This document shows, one piece after another, positions 1-6,869 of a stretch of 29,584 bases of DNA; within the stretch, counting starts at the first letter, position 1, and every line of letters starts with the position of its first letter. The position numbers and the translations under genes are program-made. Source of the stretch: a virus. The notes under the pieces were generated by a model. The model made no database searches, was not told the origin of the DNA, and saw only the letters and a list, made by a program, of their open reading frames with translations. The DNA is taken from the IMG/VR virus record IMGVR_UViG_3300044695_002323, positions 1 through 29,584 of that record. The stretch is one strand, 5' to 3'.

Positions 1-302
1 GTGTCAGTCGTGTCAAGCGTGTAAGTGGTTGTTGAATCGCCGTAAGTATTGGTTGAAGTACAAGCAAGGATTTCGCCACCCTCTTCTACTTCGGTCTCAG
101 GTAAACGCTGAATCCAACGAGCTTGTACTGTTTTTAATTTACCACCACCGGGTGCAACCTCAGTGCGGATTAGTTTTGCGTTTTCAGGCGAAAGCAAGAA
201 CTCTAAAAAAGGCAATTGCTCACGCTGTCCAACTTCGATGAAGAGTTCGCTAAGTGACATTTGCACATTAGGACACTCCGATAGAATGCGAGATATAGAC
301 AT
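1..302 (-). CDS. Probable major capsid protein, N-terminal 100 residues (runs off left edge)
   Basis: An open frame starts at ATG 302 and stays open for 100 codons to the window edge, so the C-terminus is missing. The visible part begins MSISRILSECPNVQMSLSEL and continues with a hydrophilic region containing PGGGKLKTVQARW. I do not recognise the fold from this fragment. The capsid call is inferred from position and expression: it is the next large gene after a scaffold-like gene, and it has its own terminator-insulated promoter and a leader of about 95 nt, as expected for the most abundant virion protein. A second ATG at codon 15 could be the real start, but the first ATG fits the leader. It could instead be another abundant head protein. 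Confidence 0.6.
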   Translation of the reverse strand, partial: MSISRILSECPNVQMSLSELFIEVGQREQLPFLEFLLSPENAKLIRTEVAPGGGKLKTVQARWIQRLPETEVEEGGEILACTSTNTYGDSTTTYTLDTTD

Positions 303-398
303 GATTAATGTAGTATTAAGAGAACTCCCAATTACAAAGGCCGGAAGTTGCGCCTACTTTGCCGCGATAAGTTGCGGCTCACTACATCATAGATGCTA
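303..398 (-). promoter_or_regulatory. Structured 5' leader of the probable capsid gene
   Basis: About 95 bases separate the TATCTTTG box from the capsid start, long for this compact genome. The RNA contains GCCGC and GCGGC arms (a 5-bp stem near 361-380) and two copies of CGCAACTT, at 369-376 and 345-352 (minus strand), 24 bases apart. The second copy lies between GGC and GGCC. The leader may affect translation or RNA stability of an abundant mRNA; this is inference. Confidence 0.4.
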
Positions 399-432
399 CA
401 AAGATAAATAAAAAAAGCCTGCATTTCTGCAA
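399..432 (-). promoter_or_regulatory. Bacteroidota-type promoter for the capsid gene
   Basis: The minus strand reads TATCTTTG at 406-399, an exact match to the -7 consensus TAnnTTTG. A TTG lies 23 bases upstream at 432-430, at the edge of the usual spacing and inside the terminator stem. It is the only promoter-like sequence between the terminator and the capsid start. Confidence 0.6.
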
Positions 433-439
433 GCCTTTT
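410..439 (-). terminator. Intrinsic terminator before the capsid gene
   Basis: On the minus strand AAGGCTTGCA, loop GAAA and TGCAGGCTTT form a 10-bp stem with two G-U pairs, closed by a GNRA-type tetraloop and followed by a run of T. It would end read-through from the portal-scaffold genes just before the capsid promoter. Confidence 0.75.
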
Positions 440-492
440 CAAATTGTGCCTAAACAATTAGTATGAATGAATAAAGAACGAGCTGCAATATA

Positions 493-765
493 CTAAGGCA
501 ATTCGATTCTACCAAAAAAAGGTTTGTCACTTACCGACCTTCGCCCCTCGCAGCTCCAAAGCTGCCGAGCCCACCAATTCGCCGAGCCTTTCGGCGAAGG
601 GATGCCATTACTACGAGCGCAGTAAGAGTTGCCTGCATCCGTGCCGGGGTTAATCCGATACCCTTCAGCGCCAAAGTGAATCTCATTCCCGTCATCGTCT
701 ACCGCTTTATACTTTTTGCCAGCGCGATCGGATGCCGTGACATTGTACCCCTCATACTCCGGCAT
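493..765 (-). CDS. Small phage protein, possibly capsid-associated
   Basis: A 90-residue protein starting MPEYEGYNVTASDRAGKKYK. It is rich in aromatic and basic residues, with the segments EIHFGAEGYR, NSYCARSNGI and ANWWARQLW. The pattern of an IHFG-GY stretch followed by an ARS-GI stretch and a W-rich end resembles a family of small phage proteins found near head genes (from memory, similar to DUF5754), possibly DNA- or capsid-binding. It starts inside the end of the upstream 53-residue gene, which suggests translational coupling, and is the last gene before the terminator. Function is not established. Confidence 0.7.
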   Translation of the reverse strand: MPEYEGYNVTASDRAGKKYKAVDDDGNEIHFGAEGYRINPGTDAGNSYCARSNGIPSPKGSANWWARQLWSCEGRRSVSDKPFFGRIELP

Positions 766-913
766 AGGTCGATTGAGTTAGTTTGTTTTCGAGATATGTA
801 AGCACAATCTCAAGTGCTTTGGTCAGGTCGGCAGGGCTTACCATTTCGCTGTGTTTGCCTTGCCGCCAATCTGCGTGGTGCATCAATATCTTATAGGCTT
901 GCTTAATTGTCAT
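752..913 (-). CDS. Small unknown protein, 53 residues
   Basis: The frame begins with ATG at 913, overlapping the scaffold stop as ATGA, and ends with TGA at 754-752 inside the start of the next gene. The product begins MTIKQAYKILMHHADWRQGK and ends LTQSTYAGV. It looks mostly helical and has no membrane segment. The overlaps at both ends support it as real despite its size. No family is recognised; position suggests a minor head or assembly role. Confidence 0.6.
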   Translation of the reverse strand: MTIKQAYKILMHHADWRQGKHSEMVSPADLTKALEIVLTYLENKLTQSTYAGV

Positions 914-1734
914 TTTGTGAAAAATCGAGGGTTAACACCTTTCATGCGTTTGTCGGTCTGTGCTTCAATCGGAGGGATGATAGCCTGCCCCGGTCTCGGC
1001 ACACGCTGCCCAGCCGATGGGTTCTTCATAATGATGCCCGCCGCCGTAGCTTCGGCAAGCAGCACATCGGAGAGGTTCAGGAATGAGCCTGCTTTCTCTT
1101 TTGACTTCAATCGCTCGCCGCTGTTCTTATCCTTAACAAAGATATTTCCATCGTCCTCCAAGTCGATTGCATACTTCTCGCCGATGGTAGCCTTGAAGCC
1201 CTTAATGGTAAACTCATTCACCGATGGGTCGAGCTTGATTGCTGAGAGCTCCTTCTCGAAGGTATGGTTAATCTTGCTTTGCTTTTGTTCGTCTGCAATC
1301 TTAATCTTGAATTGCTCGAATTGGTTAATGGCTTCTTGCCTTGCAGTGTCAACTTCAGTAAGTTTGCGCTCGAGTGATTTGTGCTTCTTCTCCCACTCCT
1401 TCACCAGCTCTTCGCTGCCTGACTTATCGGCTCGCTGTTGCCACTCTTCTTGCTGCTTTTCATAAGCCTCTCGAGCTCGCTCGGATGCCATGCGTAGAAC
1501 ATCTTGCGCCTTCTTATCCTTGAAATCTTCTTCGGTTAGCGTAACTCCGAAAGGCTCAAATGCTCGCTTAGCAACGTGGGCAATTGTGCCGTTAATCTTT
1601 CCGAGCTTTTCGCTTAGCTCCTTTGAGTTGACCCAGTTCTCCTGGAACTTCTCCTTTGCTTCCTCGAGGTTCTCGGCTTCGTTTAAGTTTAGGAAGTTCA
1701 CTATCTCCAGTGCTTCCTCCGGTTTGATCGGCAT
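910..1734 (-). CDS. Probable scaffolding protein
   Basis: A 274-residue, highly charged, largely helical protein. Residues about 20-170 are rich in E, K and Q in heptad-like order (KEWEKKHKSLERKLTEVD), typical of a coiled-coil scaffold. The C-terminal third is less charged and ends with a basic tail, KRMKGVNPRFFTK, of the kind scaffolds use to bind capsid shells. It lies between the MuF-like gene and the probable capsid gene, the classical scaffold place. The start MPIKPEEALEIVNFL follows the 88-residue frame directly. No protease motif is seen. It could instead be a GP20-type minor structural protein, which is similar in form. Confidence 0.75.
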   Translation of the reverse strand: MPIKPEEALEIVNFLNLNEAENLEEAKEKFQENWVNSKELSEKLGKINGTIAHVAKRAFEPFGVTLTEEDFKDKKAQDVLRMASERAREAYEKQQEEWQQRADKSGSEELVKEWEKKHKSLERKLTEVDTARQEAINQFEQFKIKIADEQKQSKINHTFEKELSAIKLDPSVNEFTIKGFKATIGEKYAIDLEDDGNIFVKDKNSGERLKSKEKAGSFLNLSDVLLAEATAAGIIMKNPSAGQRVPRPGQAIIPPIEAQTDKRMKGVNPRFFTK

Positions 1735-1858
1735 ATATTTGAGGGGTGTTAATTGGTTGCAATACTAATTCCTTTGCGCCCTTCTTATTAAGTAGGTGCT
1801 CGGCCACCATATCTGATGCTTGAATGATACGGCCATCTGAGAGTATTAAATGTCTCAT
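1592..1858 (-). CDS. Small protein overlapping the scaffold gene
   Basis: An 88-codon frame beginning MRHLILSDGRIIQASDMVAE. The first 41 codons lie upstream of the scaffold start and look coding; the last 47 overlap the scaffold gene in the +1-shifted frame and look like low-complexity shadow sequence rich in G, K, R and E. Either the small gene really runs on through the overlap, or ribosomes shift near the boundary to give an N-terminally extended scaffold, or there is a sequencing frameshift. The ATG lies only four bases after a TACCTTTG box. The first 40 residues resemble short phage proteins of unknown role found near portals. Confidence 0.5.
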   Translation of the reverse strand: MRHLILSDGRIIQASDMVAEHLLNKKGAKELVLQPINTPQIYADQTGGSTGDSELPKLKRSREPRGSKGEVPGELGQLKGAKRKARKD

Positions 1859-1862
1859 ATAG

Positions 1863-1888
1863 CAAAGGTATAAAATTTATTTAATCAA
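1863..1888 (-). promoter_or_regulatory. Possible promoter before the 88-residue frame and scaffold gene
   Basis: TACCTTTG on the minus strand (1870-1863) matches TAnnTTTG, with a TTG 15 bases upstream at 1888-1886, slightly short spacing. It is only four bases from ATG 1858, so the transcript would be leaderless for that gene, or would give the scaffold start at 1734 a leader of about 125 nt. Confidence 0.45.
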
Positions 1889-2792
1889 TAAACCCTTCAG
1901 CTCTCGCTCGAGCTTTAACGCTATCCGGCACCTTACGGTCGGGCACTGGCACAAGATAGTGCCGACAGTTCCACCCCCCTACAAGTGTAAAAATCGACTT
2001 ACTATCTGTGCCATCTATGCGCCCAGCCCAAGTGCCGTCACGAATATCATTGATGCCAGCACTATTCTTACCCGCGCCCCATGCCTCAATCTCTTTGCGA
2101 TGGTAGATGCCGCCCTCGCGATTCTCGCAGAATGGGCGAGTTGTGTCAATCTCCCCGCCGAGGTATTCAAACCACTGGATGCCGAGCTCATCATTGACAG
2201 CGGCTGAGTAGCTTCGGTCTGCAACGGCTTGCGCGGTGGTGGCTGTGGTCTTGATGTTGGCAAGCAGCCGCCCATCATTCGCCTCGGTTCCGGTGACAAT
2301 CCCTTCCAATGCAACCACGGCCTCGCGTAGCGGTGCGCGTGCTGCGATGTTCGTGGTTAGTTGCTCGAGAAAGGGCTGCGTGAATCGAGCATCCAAGCCA
2401 GCACCGAAGAATGTATTAATCGCATTCTGCTTAGATATTTGCAACAATTGCTTTTGCACTTCGGTCGGTTCGAATGCGCTTTCGAATGTTCTTGCAATCT
2501 CGTTAGTGAGCTGCACCCCTTCATCGATTGAGCCGAGGAAGGAACGAACTGCTTCCTTGTATTCGCTGCCAGCGAGCACCTTCTTAAGTTCATCAGCAAT
2601 AAGGCCGATGCGCCTGATGTTGCCTTCGGTTTGCTCGATGTTTCCGGCTGCTGTGACATCCATGTCATCGAGAATTGGGCGAATCTTGCGCCATATCTCA
2701 GCCTGTGTCTTAATCGCAGCTGTTGCCAGTTTATCCGGCACCGACTCGAAGAGCTTAATCTTATCGCGAACTAACGAATCAAATGATGCCAT
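1881..2792 (-). CDS. MuF-like minor head protein
   Basis: A 303-residue protein starting MASFDSLVRDKIKLFESVPD. The first 200 residues look helical. The C-terminal 100 carry hallmarks of the phage Mu F minor head domain: an aromatic ELGIQWFEYLG segment, DTTRPFCENREGG with a conserved cysteine, a HRKEIEAW segment, and GGWNCRHYLVPV with a second cysteine and histidine. Proteins of this family join portal and capsid and are often packaged in the head. The gene overlaps the end of the portal gene, the standard neighbour. No toxin domain follows the MuF region, so it is the structural form. Confidence 0.8.
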   Translation of the reverse strand: MASFDSLVRDKIKLFESVPDKLATAAIKTQAEIWRKIRPILDDMDVTAAGNIEQTEGNIRRIGLIADELKKVLAGSEYKEAVRSFLGSIDEGVQLTNEIARTFESAFEPTEVQKQLLQISKQNAINTFFGAGLDARFTQPFLEQLTTNIAARAPLREAVVALEGIVTGTEANDGRLLANIKTTATTAQAVADRSYSAAVNDELGIQWFEYLGGEIDTTRPFCENREGGIYHRKEIEAWGAGKNSAGINDIRDGTWAGRIDGTDSKSIFTLVGGWNCRHYLVPVPDRKVPDSVKARARAEGFID

Positions 2793-4686
2793 TCAATAGT
2801 TCCTGTTGCGCCTGTTGAATCGGGTCGAGCTGCACGGCAATCCTATCCGATGCCAAGCGGTTGAGTGCTGCAATCTGTTCGGCCATTGGTAGGTCGATGA
2901 AGCGTTGAGCACCCTCGGTCGGGATGTGATTGCGAATAAGCTCCATGATTAGCTGAGGTGCGCTGTGATGGATTACATCCTGATACTTCTCGATTGTGCC
3001 ATTAGCAACGCGCAGGGCGATATCTGCCGAGCTCATTAGTAGCAATTCATCAGCGTTCAGGATAAGGTCATAAACAGCACTTGTCTCTTCATCGGTGTAG
3101 TGAATCGCTTTGATGTAATTGTACACATTGCTGAATGTAATCGATGGCGGCACGCCTGCCTTAACACCTTCGCTTATTACAGCCAAGTAATCGCTCGGGG
3201 TGCTGATGTCGAAGCTGGTCGGATAAACTAAGTTCACACCGCCAAAGTTTTCGCCGTAACGCATTCGCCCCATCGTCACCAAGCAAAACTCGTAAAGGTT
3301 GAATAGCTGGTCTGATATAGGCTTAATAAACGCATAGAGCGCACGTAGCTTATTCAATGAGCCTGTGGCTGTCGATGCTTCGCCTATTGTTCCGGTTTCG
3401 TCTGAGCTTGGCAAGTGCAATATCCTGCGAGCCTTTGCCATCTGTTGCTCAATCTCGGTCCGTAGGAAGTTCAGCGTGTCCATCGGTGGGCTCACGAACT
3501 TTAGATACTCGCCGCTGAGTGCGCTGTCTCCTTCGCTCAATGCTGTCTTAGGCTTAATCAATAGCATCCCTGTTGGGCTGAATCGGCTCTTCACGCCCGA
3601 GCCATTACAGCTCGAGCAAGTACGGTAACCGCCATTGATTGGGTCGAAGATTTGGCCGTCCTGACACTTGTTACCTTCGCGATCAGTGAACTCGCAAATC
3701 TCACCAAGGGCAACCATAAAAGGAAACGCGCTTGTGGCTTTGCTGATTTGCAAGTAGCTTTCATCGAGAATCACTTGGTCGAGCAATGGCACGGCTGTGA
3801 TGAATGGAGACTGGAAGTTTATCTCCCCACCGATAAGCTGAGGCATCCCTTGCAGCTTTTGCGCTGGTACATATCCGAGGTTGTGCGAATAGTAGAGCTC
3901 AGGTTCGCTGAATGTGTAATCCGACTTCTTACCGATTTGGTAAACCTTCCAGATATTCATCGTGTCATAAATCTCCAACACGATGCCGCTCTTTTCTTCC
4001 TTGCTTCCGTTGCGAACCTTTGAATAGTCATCGGTTATGACCATGTAATACTCGCCATATTTCTGACCTACGATGCTTTTGCATGAGTAGTATTCGGGCA
4101 TCGGATTAATTAGCTCGTTGCTGATTATCTCTTCGCCGTCCTCGTTCTCGTAGGTGTCAACATCTTGGGGCTCGATTGCGATAATGCCATTCGGGTCGAT
4201 TAGCTTCAGCGTTGGGAGCATCGTCTTAACGAATGCCTCAAGAGAGCCGAAGCGTTCAATCTCTTGGTTCACGTAGCGCTGGAACGTATCCTCGCCAAAG
4301 ATTGGCTCAAGCTCGGGGCTGTATCGGATGCTCCAATTCTGATCGGCGAATGCACGGCTTATCGTGGCTTTGAAGTCCTCAAACACACTAAGCGTTGTTG
4401 GCTTATAGTTCGCTCGGATGTACTCAGCCTGTGCATCGGTTTGGTTAGGTGCGCGCACGCTGAGTAGATGTGCCGGGTAAATGTCAGGCCGGGTATGCGG
4501 CAAGATGCTGTCATACATCTTAGCGGCATAGTTATACCCCGGCCAATACTCAGGATATTGACTCACGCCTGTGCGCTGCTTAGTGATTGGATTGATAGGT
4601 GTCTTCATTGCTGCGGCTTCCCAGCCCTTGTGCAGCATTGCGAACCTATTCACAATCTTATCAATGTCCTCTATGCTTAGTGCCAT
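2779..4686 (-). CDS. Portal protein with a zinc-ribbon-like insertion
   Basis: A 635-residue protein. Length, position before the MuF gene and the long C-terminal helical region fit a portal, the dodecameric ring at the DNA entry vertex. The stretch QMAKARRILHLPSS followed by a GEASTATGSL segment resembles the portal stem and wing region. Unusually, residues 331-364 contain four cysteines (C331, C341, C357, C360) ending in CSSCNGSG, a pattern like a small zinc ribbon. The start overlaps the stop of the 26-residue gene as TAATG. Related portals of Bacteroidota phages may carry the same insert, which I cannot check. The portal call is by context and overall pattern, not by a single catalytic motif. 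Confidence 0.75.
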   Translation of the reverse strand: MALSIEDIDKIVNRFAMLHKGWEAAAMKTPINPITKQRTGVSQYPEYWPGYNYAAKMYDSILPHTRPDIYPAHLLSVRAPNQTDAQAEYIRANYKPTTLSVFEDFKATISRAFADQNWSIRYSPELEPIFGEDTFQRYVNQEIERFGSLEAFVKTMLPTLKLIDPNGIIAIEPQDVDTYENEDGEEIISNELINPMPEYYSCKSIVGQKYGEYYMVITDDYSKVRNGSKEEKSGIVLEIYDTMNIWKVYQIGKKSDYTFSEPELYYSHNLGYVPAQKLQGMPQLIGGEINFQSPFITAVPLLDQVILDESYLQISKATSAFPFMVALGEICEFTDREGNKCQDGQIFDPINGGYRTCSSCNGSGVKSRFSPTGMLLIKPKTALSEGDSALSGEYLKFVSPPMDTLNFLRTEIEQQMAKARRILHLPSSDETGTIGEASTATGSLNKLRALYAFIKPISDQLFNLYEFCLVTMGRMRYGENFGGVNLVYPTSFDISTPSDYLAVISEGVKAGVPPSITFSNVYNYIKAIHYTDEETSAVYDLILNADELLLMSSADIALRVANGTIEKYQDVIHHSAPQLIMELIRNHIPTEGAQRFIDLPMAEQIAALNRLASDRIAVQLDPIQQAQQELLNGII

Positions 4687-4766
4687 TACGCAGTTGCTTT
4701 AGTAGTTGGTTGGTTTATGATGTGCGAGCCGCATGACTTAGAGCGGCAGAAGGTAAGTGCTTTCAT
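4686..4766 (-). CDS. 26-residue micro-protein between methyltransferase and portal
   Basis: ATG at 4766 overlaps the methyltransferase stop (ATGA) and TAA at 4688-4686 overlaps the portal ATG (TAATG). The product starts MKALTFCRSKSCGSHIINQP and then has a short basic end. It has two cysteines and a histidine but no recognisable fold. Perfect overlaps on both sides argue that ribosomes cross it, if only to couple portal translation to the upstream genes. Confidence 0.5.
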   Translation of the reverse strand: MKALTFCRSKSCGSHIINQPTTKATA

Positions 4767-5329
4767 GGTTTCTGAATTAGCGAAAGGCCACGCCCCTCGG
4801 ATGTGTTTAACATTATCACATTGTAGTTATAATGCGCTGCGTACTCCATCAGCTTCTTTACATCAGCAATATGAATTGTGTCATGGTAGGCAACGATGCC
4901 ACCATTGGCAAGCACGCGCTCAACCTCTTTGAACTCGGGCAATATGTTCTCCCAGCTGTGGTCGCCATCCACGAATATGAAGTCGAAGTAATTTGCCGGA
5001 TAGCCTTTGAGCAATGTTATCGATTCGCCGAGGATAAACTCGACATCAGTGCCGAAGGATTTGAGGTTATACTTCAGATAATTGTTAATGTCGATGCCTG
5101 TGTACTTACCGCCGTATGGCACGGCTTCAATCATCTTAACGGCTGTCTCGCCTTCGAACACGCCAATCTCGAGCACGTTCGCTGAATTGTTCATCTTAAT
5201 GAGTGAGCCAATGAACTGACATACATCGGGCTCGCTGTTCCATCCGTGGCGCGCCACTTCGTTGAATGTCGCAGTTGTTACAATCTTTTTAGGTCTGCCT
5301 CTCTTTGGCTTATCGCTTAGGGTCTGCAT
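4763..5329 (-). CDS. Class I SAM-dependent methyltransferase with AT-hook-like N-terminus
   Basis: A 188-residue protein. VLEIGVFEGET (about residues 52-62) is the SAM-binding glycine-rich motif I, YTGIDI near 76-81 is the acidic motif II, and FIFVDGDHSWENILPEF near 118-133 followed by AYHDT resembles the Methyltransf_24 group, which often methylates sugars or small molecules. No DPPY-type motif is present, so it is not an obvious DNA base methyltransferase. Residues 9-15, KRGRPKK, match an AT-hook core. The gene overlaps the end of the glycosyltransferase gene by 20 bases; a role in finishing a glycan on virion proteins is an inference. Confidence 0.75.
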   Translation of the reverse strand: MQTLSDKPKRGRPKKIVTTATFNEVARHGWNSEPDVCQFIGSLIKMNNSANVLEIGVFEGETAVKMIEAVPYGGKYTGIDINNYLKYNLKSFGTDVEFILGESITLLKGYPANYFDFIFVDGDHSWENILPEFKEVERVLANGGIVAYHDTIHIADVKKLMEYAAHYNYNVIMLNTSEGRGLSLIQKP

Positions 5330-6230
5330 GCTTATGGTCGGTTATTCGGTGAATGAAGTATTTATGCTGGATGCCGTCCTGTTGCATCCATGCTTTGAGC
5401 TTTCGGTCGAGCCATTCGATGTAAAAGGTCGGCGTGAATCCTTTGCCACCATAGTAGCTCATCAGGTAGAAGCGCTCTTCGATTTGCGCATAGCTGAACT
5501 CACGATTCATCTGAAAGCAGATAGCATCAATCTCATACGGCTTGAAATTATTCTTGCCGAATGACACATTGAAGTAAAGCTCATCGGGTTGCCCGCCGCC
5601 CCACTTCATGCGGAGCTTGTTAATCGGCATCGGATTGTTGAGGTAAAGGTCGGCAGCTGTGCGGTAAATCGCTTCGGCTTCATTGCATTTCTCAATGAAC
5701 TGGATGCTGCTATTAATCGCATAAATCTTGTCGGCTTTCGTCAATCCGAAGTGCTGCCATAGTTGGTCAGCCCACGCCCATTGCATCTCCTTGAAATCGC
5801 GGCCTTGGTCGATGGTATGCTCACCCACAACGCGAGTTGCATACTTCGCATCGTTAGCAATCAGCTGGTCAATCAATGGCTGCAAATCCTTTAGGCATAC
5901 AGCATCGACATCGAGGTAAAGGTTGTAATGGAACGGCAAGTAATCGAAGAGCAATACCTTCGCCTTGCCGGGGTCAAGTTTCTTATTCGTGTATATGTGC
6001 TGCTCGGGCAGGTCAACATACACATCGATTTGATTTGTCAAGTCATGGCAATAGTACAACGCCCTGTCCTTAGAATCGCTGATTAGCGCAATCTGCAAAT
6101 CCTTGTTGAATCGCTTAATCGAATACGCTAAGTTGTAAGCAGCCCAATAGTATTGAGGCTTACCAAAAGCAACAAGCACCACCCCTGTTGAGGTAGGCTT
6201 GCCGCTTTTATTTGTGATTTGAATATCCAT
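5310..6230 (-). CDS. GT-A type glycosyltransferase
   Basis: A 306-residue protein with a Rossmann-like N-terminus (GVVLVAFGKPQYYWAAYNLA) typical of nucleotide-sugar binding and the motif YLDVDAVCL with DVD at residues 107-109, the metal-binding DxD of GT-A enzymes such as GT8. WGGGQPDELYFN near 210-221 fits a later catalytic loop. No signal peptide or membrane segment is seen, so it should act in the cytoplasm. It follows the probable tail tube gene directly and precedes the methyltransferase. Likely substrates are virion proteins or host surface sugars; modified DNA bases are less likely because no base-modifying gene is adjacent. Family membership is read from motifs only. Confidence 0.7.
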   Translation of the reverse strand: MDIQITNKSGKPTSTGVVLVAFGKPQYYWAAYNLAYSIKRFNKDLQIALISDSKDRALYYCHDLTNQIDVYVDLPEQHIYTNKKLDPGKAKVLLFDYLPFHYNLYLDVDAVCLKDLQPLIDQLIANDAKYATRVVGEHTIDQGRDFKEMQWAWADQLWQHFGLTKADKIYAINSSIQFIEKCNEAEAIYRTAADLYLNNPMPINKLRMKWGGGQPDELYFNVSFGKNNFKPYEIDAICFQMNREFSYAQIEERFYLMSYYGGKGFTPTFYIEWLDRKLKAWMQQDGIQHKYFIHRITDHKHADPKR

Positions 6231-6769
6231 TATCCAAAAATGCCAGCAGGGGCATCGTATTGTGCTGGGATATTCTTGTCACGCCAGCTGAATGTAACTT
6301 CGTAGCGCTGCAATTCATTGTTCTGCTCAGGCAAGATGAAGTTCGCCGATGTGGTAATACCCACAGGAGGGTTGATGTAAATCACCTTTCCGCTGTCGCA
6401 CATGAATGCGAGCACCCATGCGATGCGGCGATTGTTTACATCATTCCAGAAAGTATTATTTTCATCGGTTACGTTTGCATCGTACAAGGTTGCGGTTCTA
6501 TCTTCGTTGATACGAATAGGAGTACCGCAGCCGATCGGGCTGTCAACAGTCACAGGTGAGCCAGCAGGCAACGCGAAACGGATGTCCTCGATTAGCTTCG
6601 CAGTTCCGGCAGTGATTAACGCCTCGACTTCGACCGCATCTGAAGGGTCAACCAATTCGGTACCGCATGCACCCACAAGGATAGCAGACACGCCGCCGAG
6701 CTTGTATTCATTGCAGTTTACTAAGTTGTGGTCAAGTAGCGAAGAGTCGCAGTAGCTTACACAAGCCAT
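6230..6769 (-). CDS. Probable major tail tube protein
   Basis: A 179-residue protein starting MACVSYCDSSLLDHNLVNCN, rich in beta-forming residues, with several cysteines in the first third and ending QYDAPAGIFG. The size fits a tail tube subunit. It has its own TATATTTG promoter with a TTG 17 bases upstream and a leader of about 70 nt, consistent with high expression. The sequence shows no enzymatic motif. It lies after the distal tail genes rather than before the tape measure gene, which is unusual for a tube protein, so an abundant head or decoration protein is also possible. Confidence 0.55.
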   Translation of the reverse strand: MACVSYCDSSLLDHNLVNCNEYKLGGVSAILVGACGTELVDPSDAVEVEALITAGTAKLIEDIRFALPAGSPVTVDSPIGCGTPIRINEDRTATLYDANVTDENNTFWNDVNNRRIAWVLAFMCDSGKVIYINPPVGITTSANFILPEQNNELQRYEVTFSWRDKNIPAQYDAPAGIFG

Positions 6770-6841
6770 AGTAGTAGAGATTTAATTATTGTCAGCCTGT
6801 TGAATAGGACGGCATAACCCCTACGTTCCTATGATGTAGTG

Positions 6842-6869
6842 CAAATATACGAATTTATTGTTGATACAA
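6842..6869 (-). promoter_or_regulatory. Promoter for the probable tail tube gene
   Basis: TATATTTG at 6849-6842 on the minus strand with TTG at 6869-6867, a 17-base spacer. It overlaps the end of the preceding 557-residue gene and leaves a leader of about 70 bases before ATG 6769. Confidence 0.65.

Noticed and set aside
851-1465. Long plus-strand frame of 204 codons
   Set aside because: It lies opposite the scaffold coding sequence; the serine-rich composition is typical of antisense shadow, and no promoter or start context supports it.
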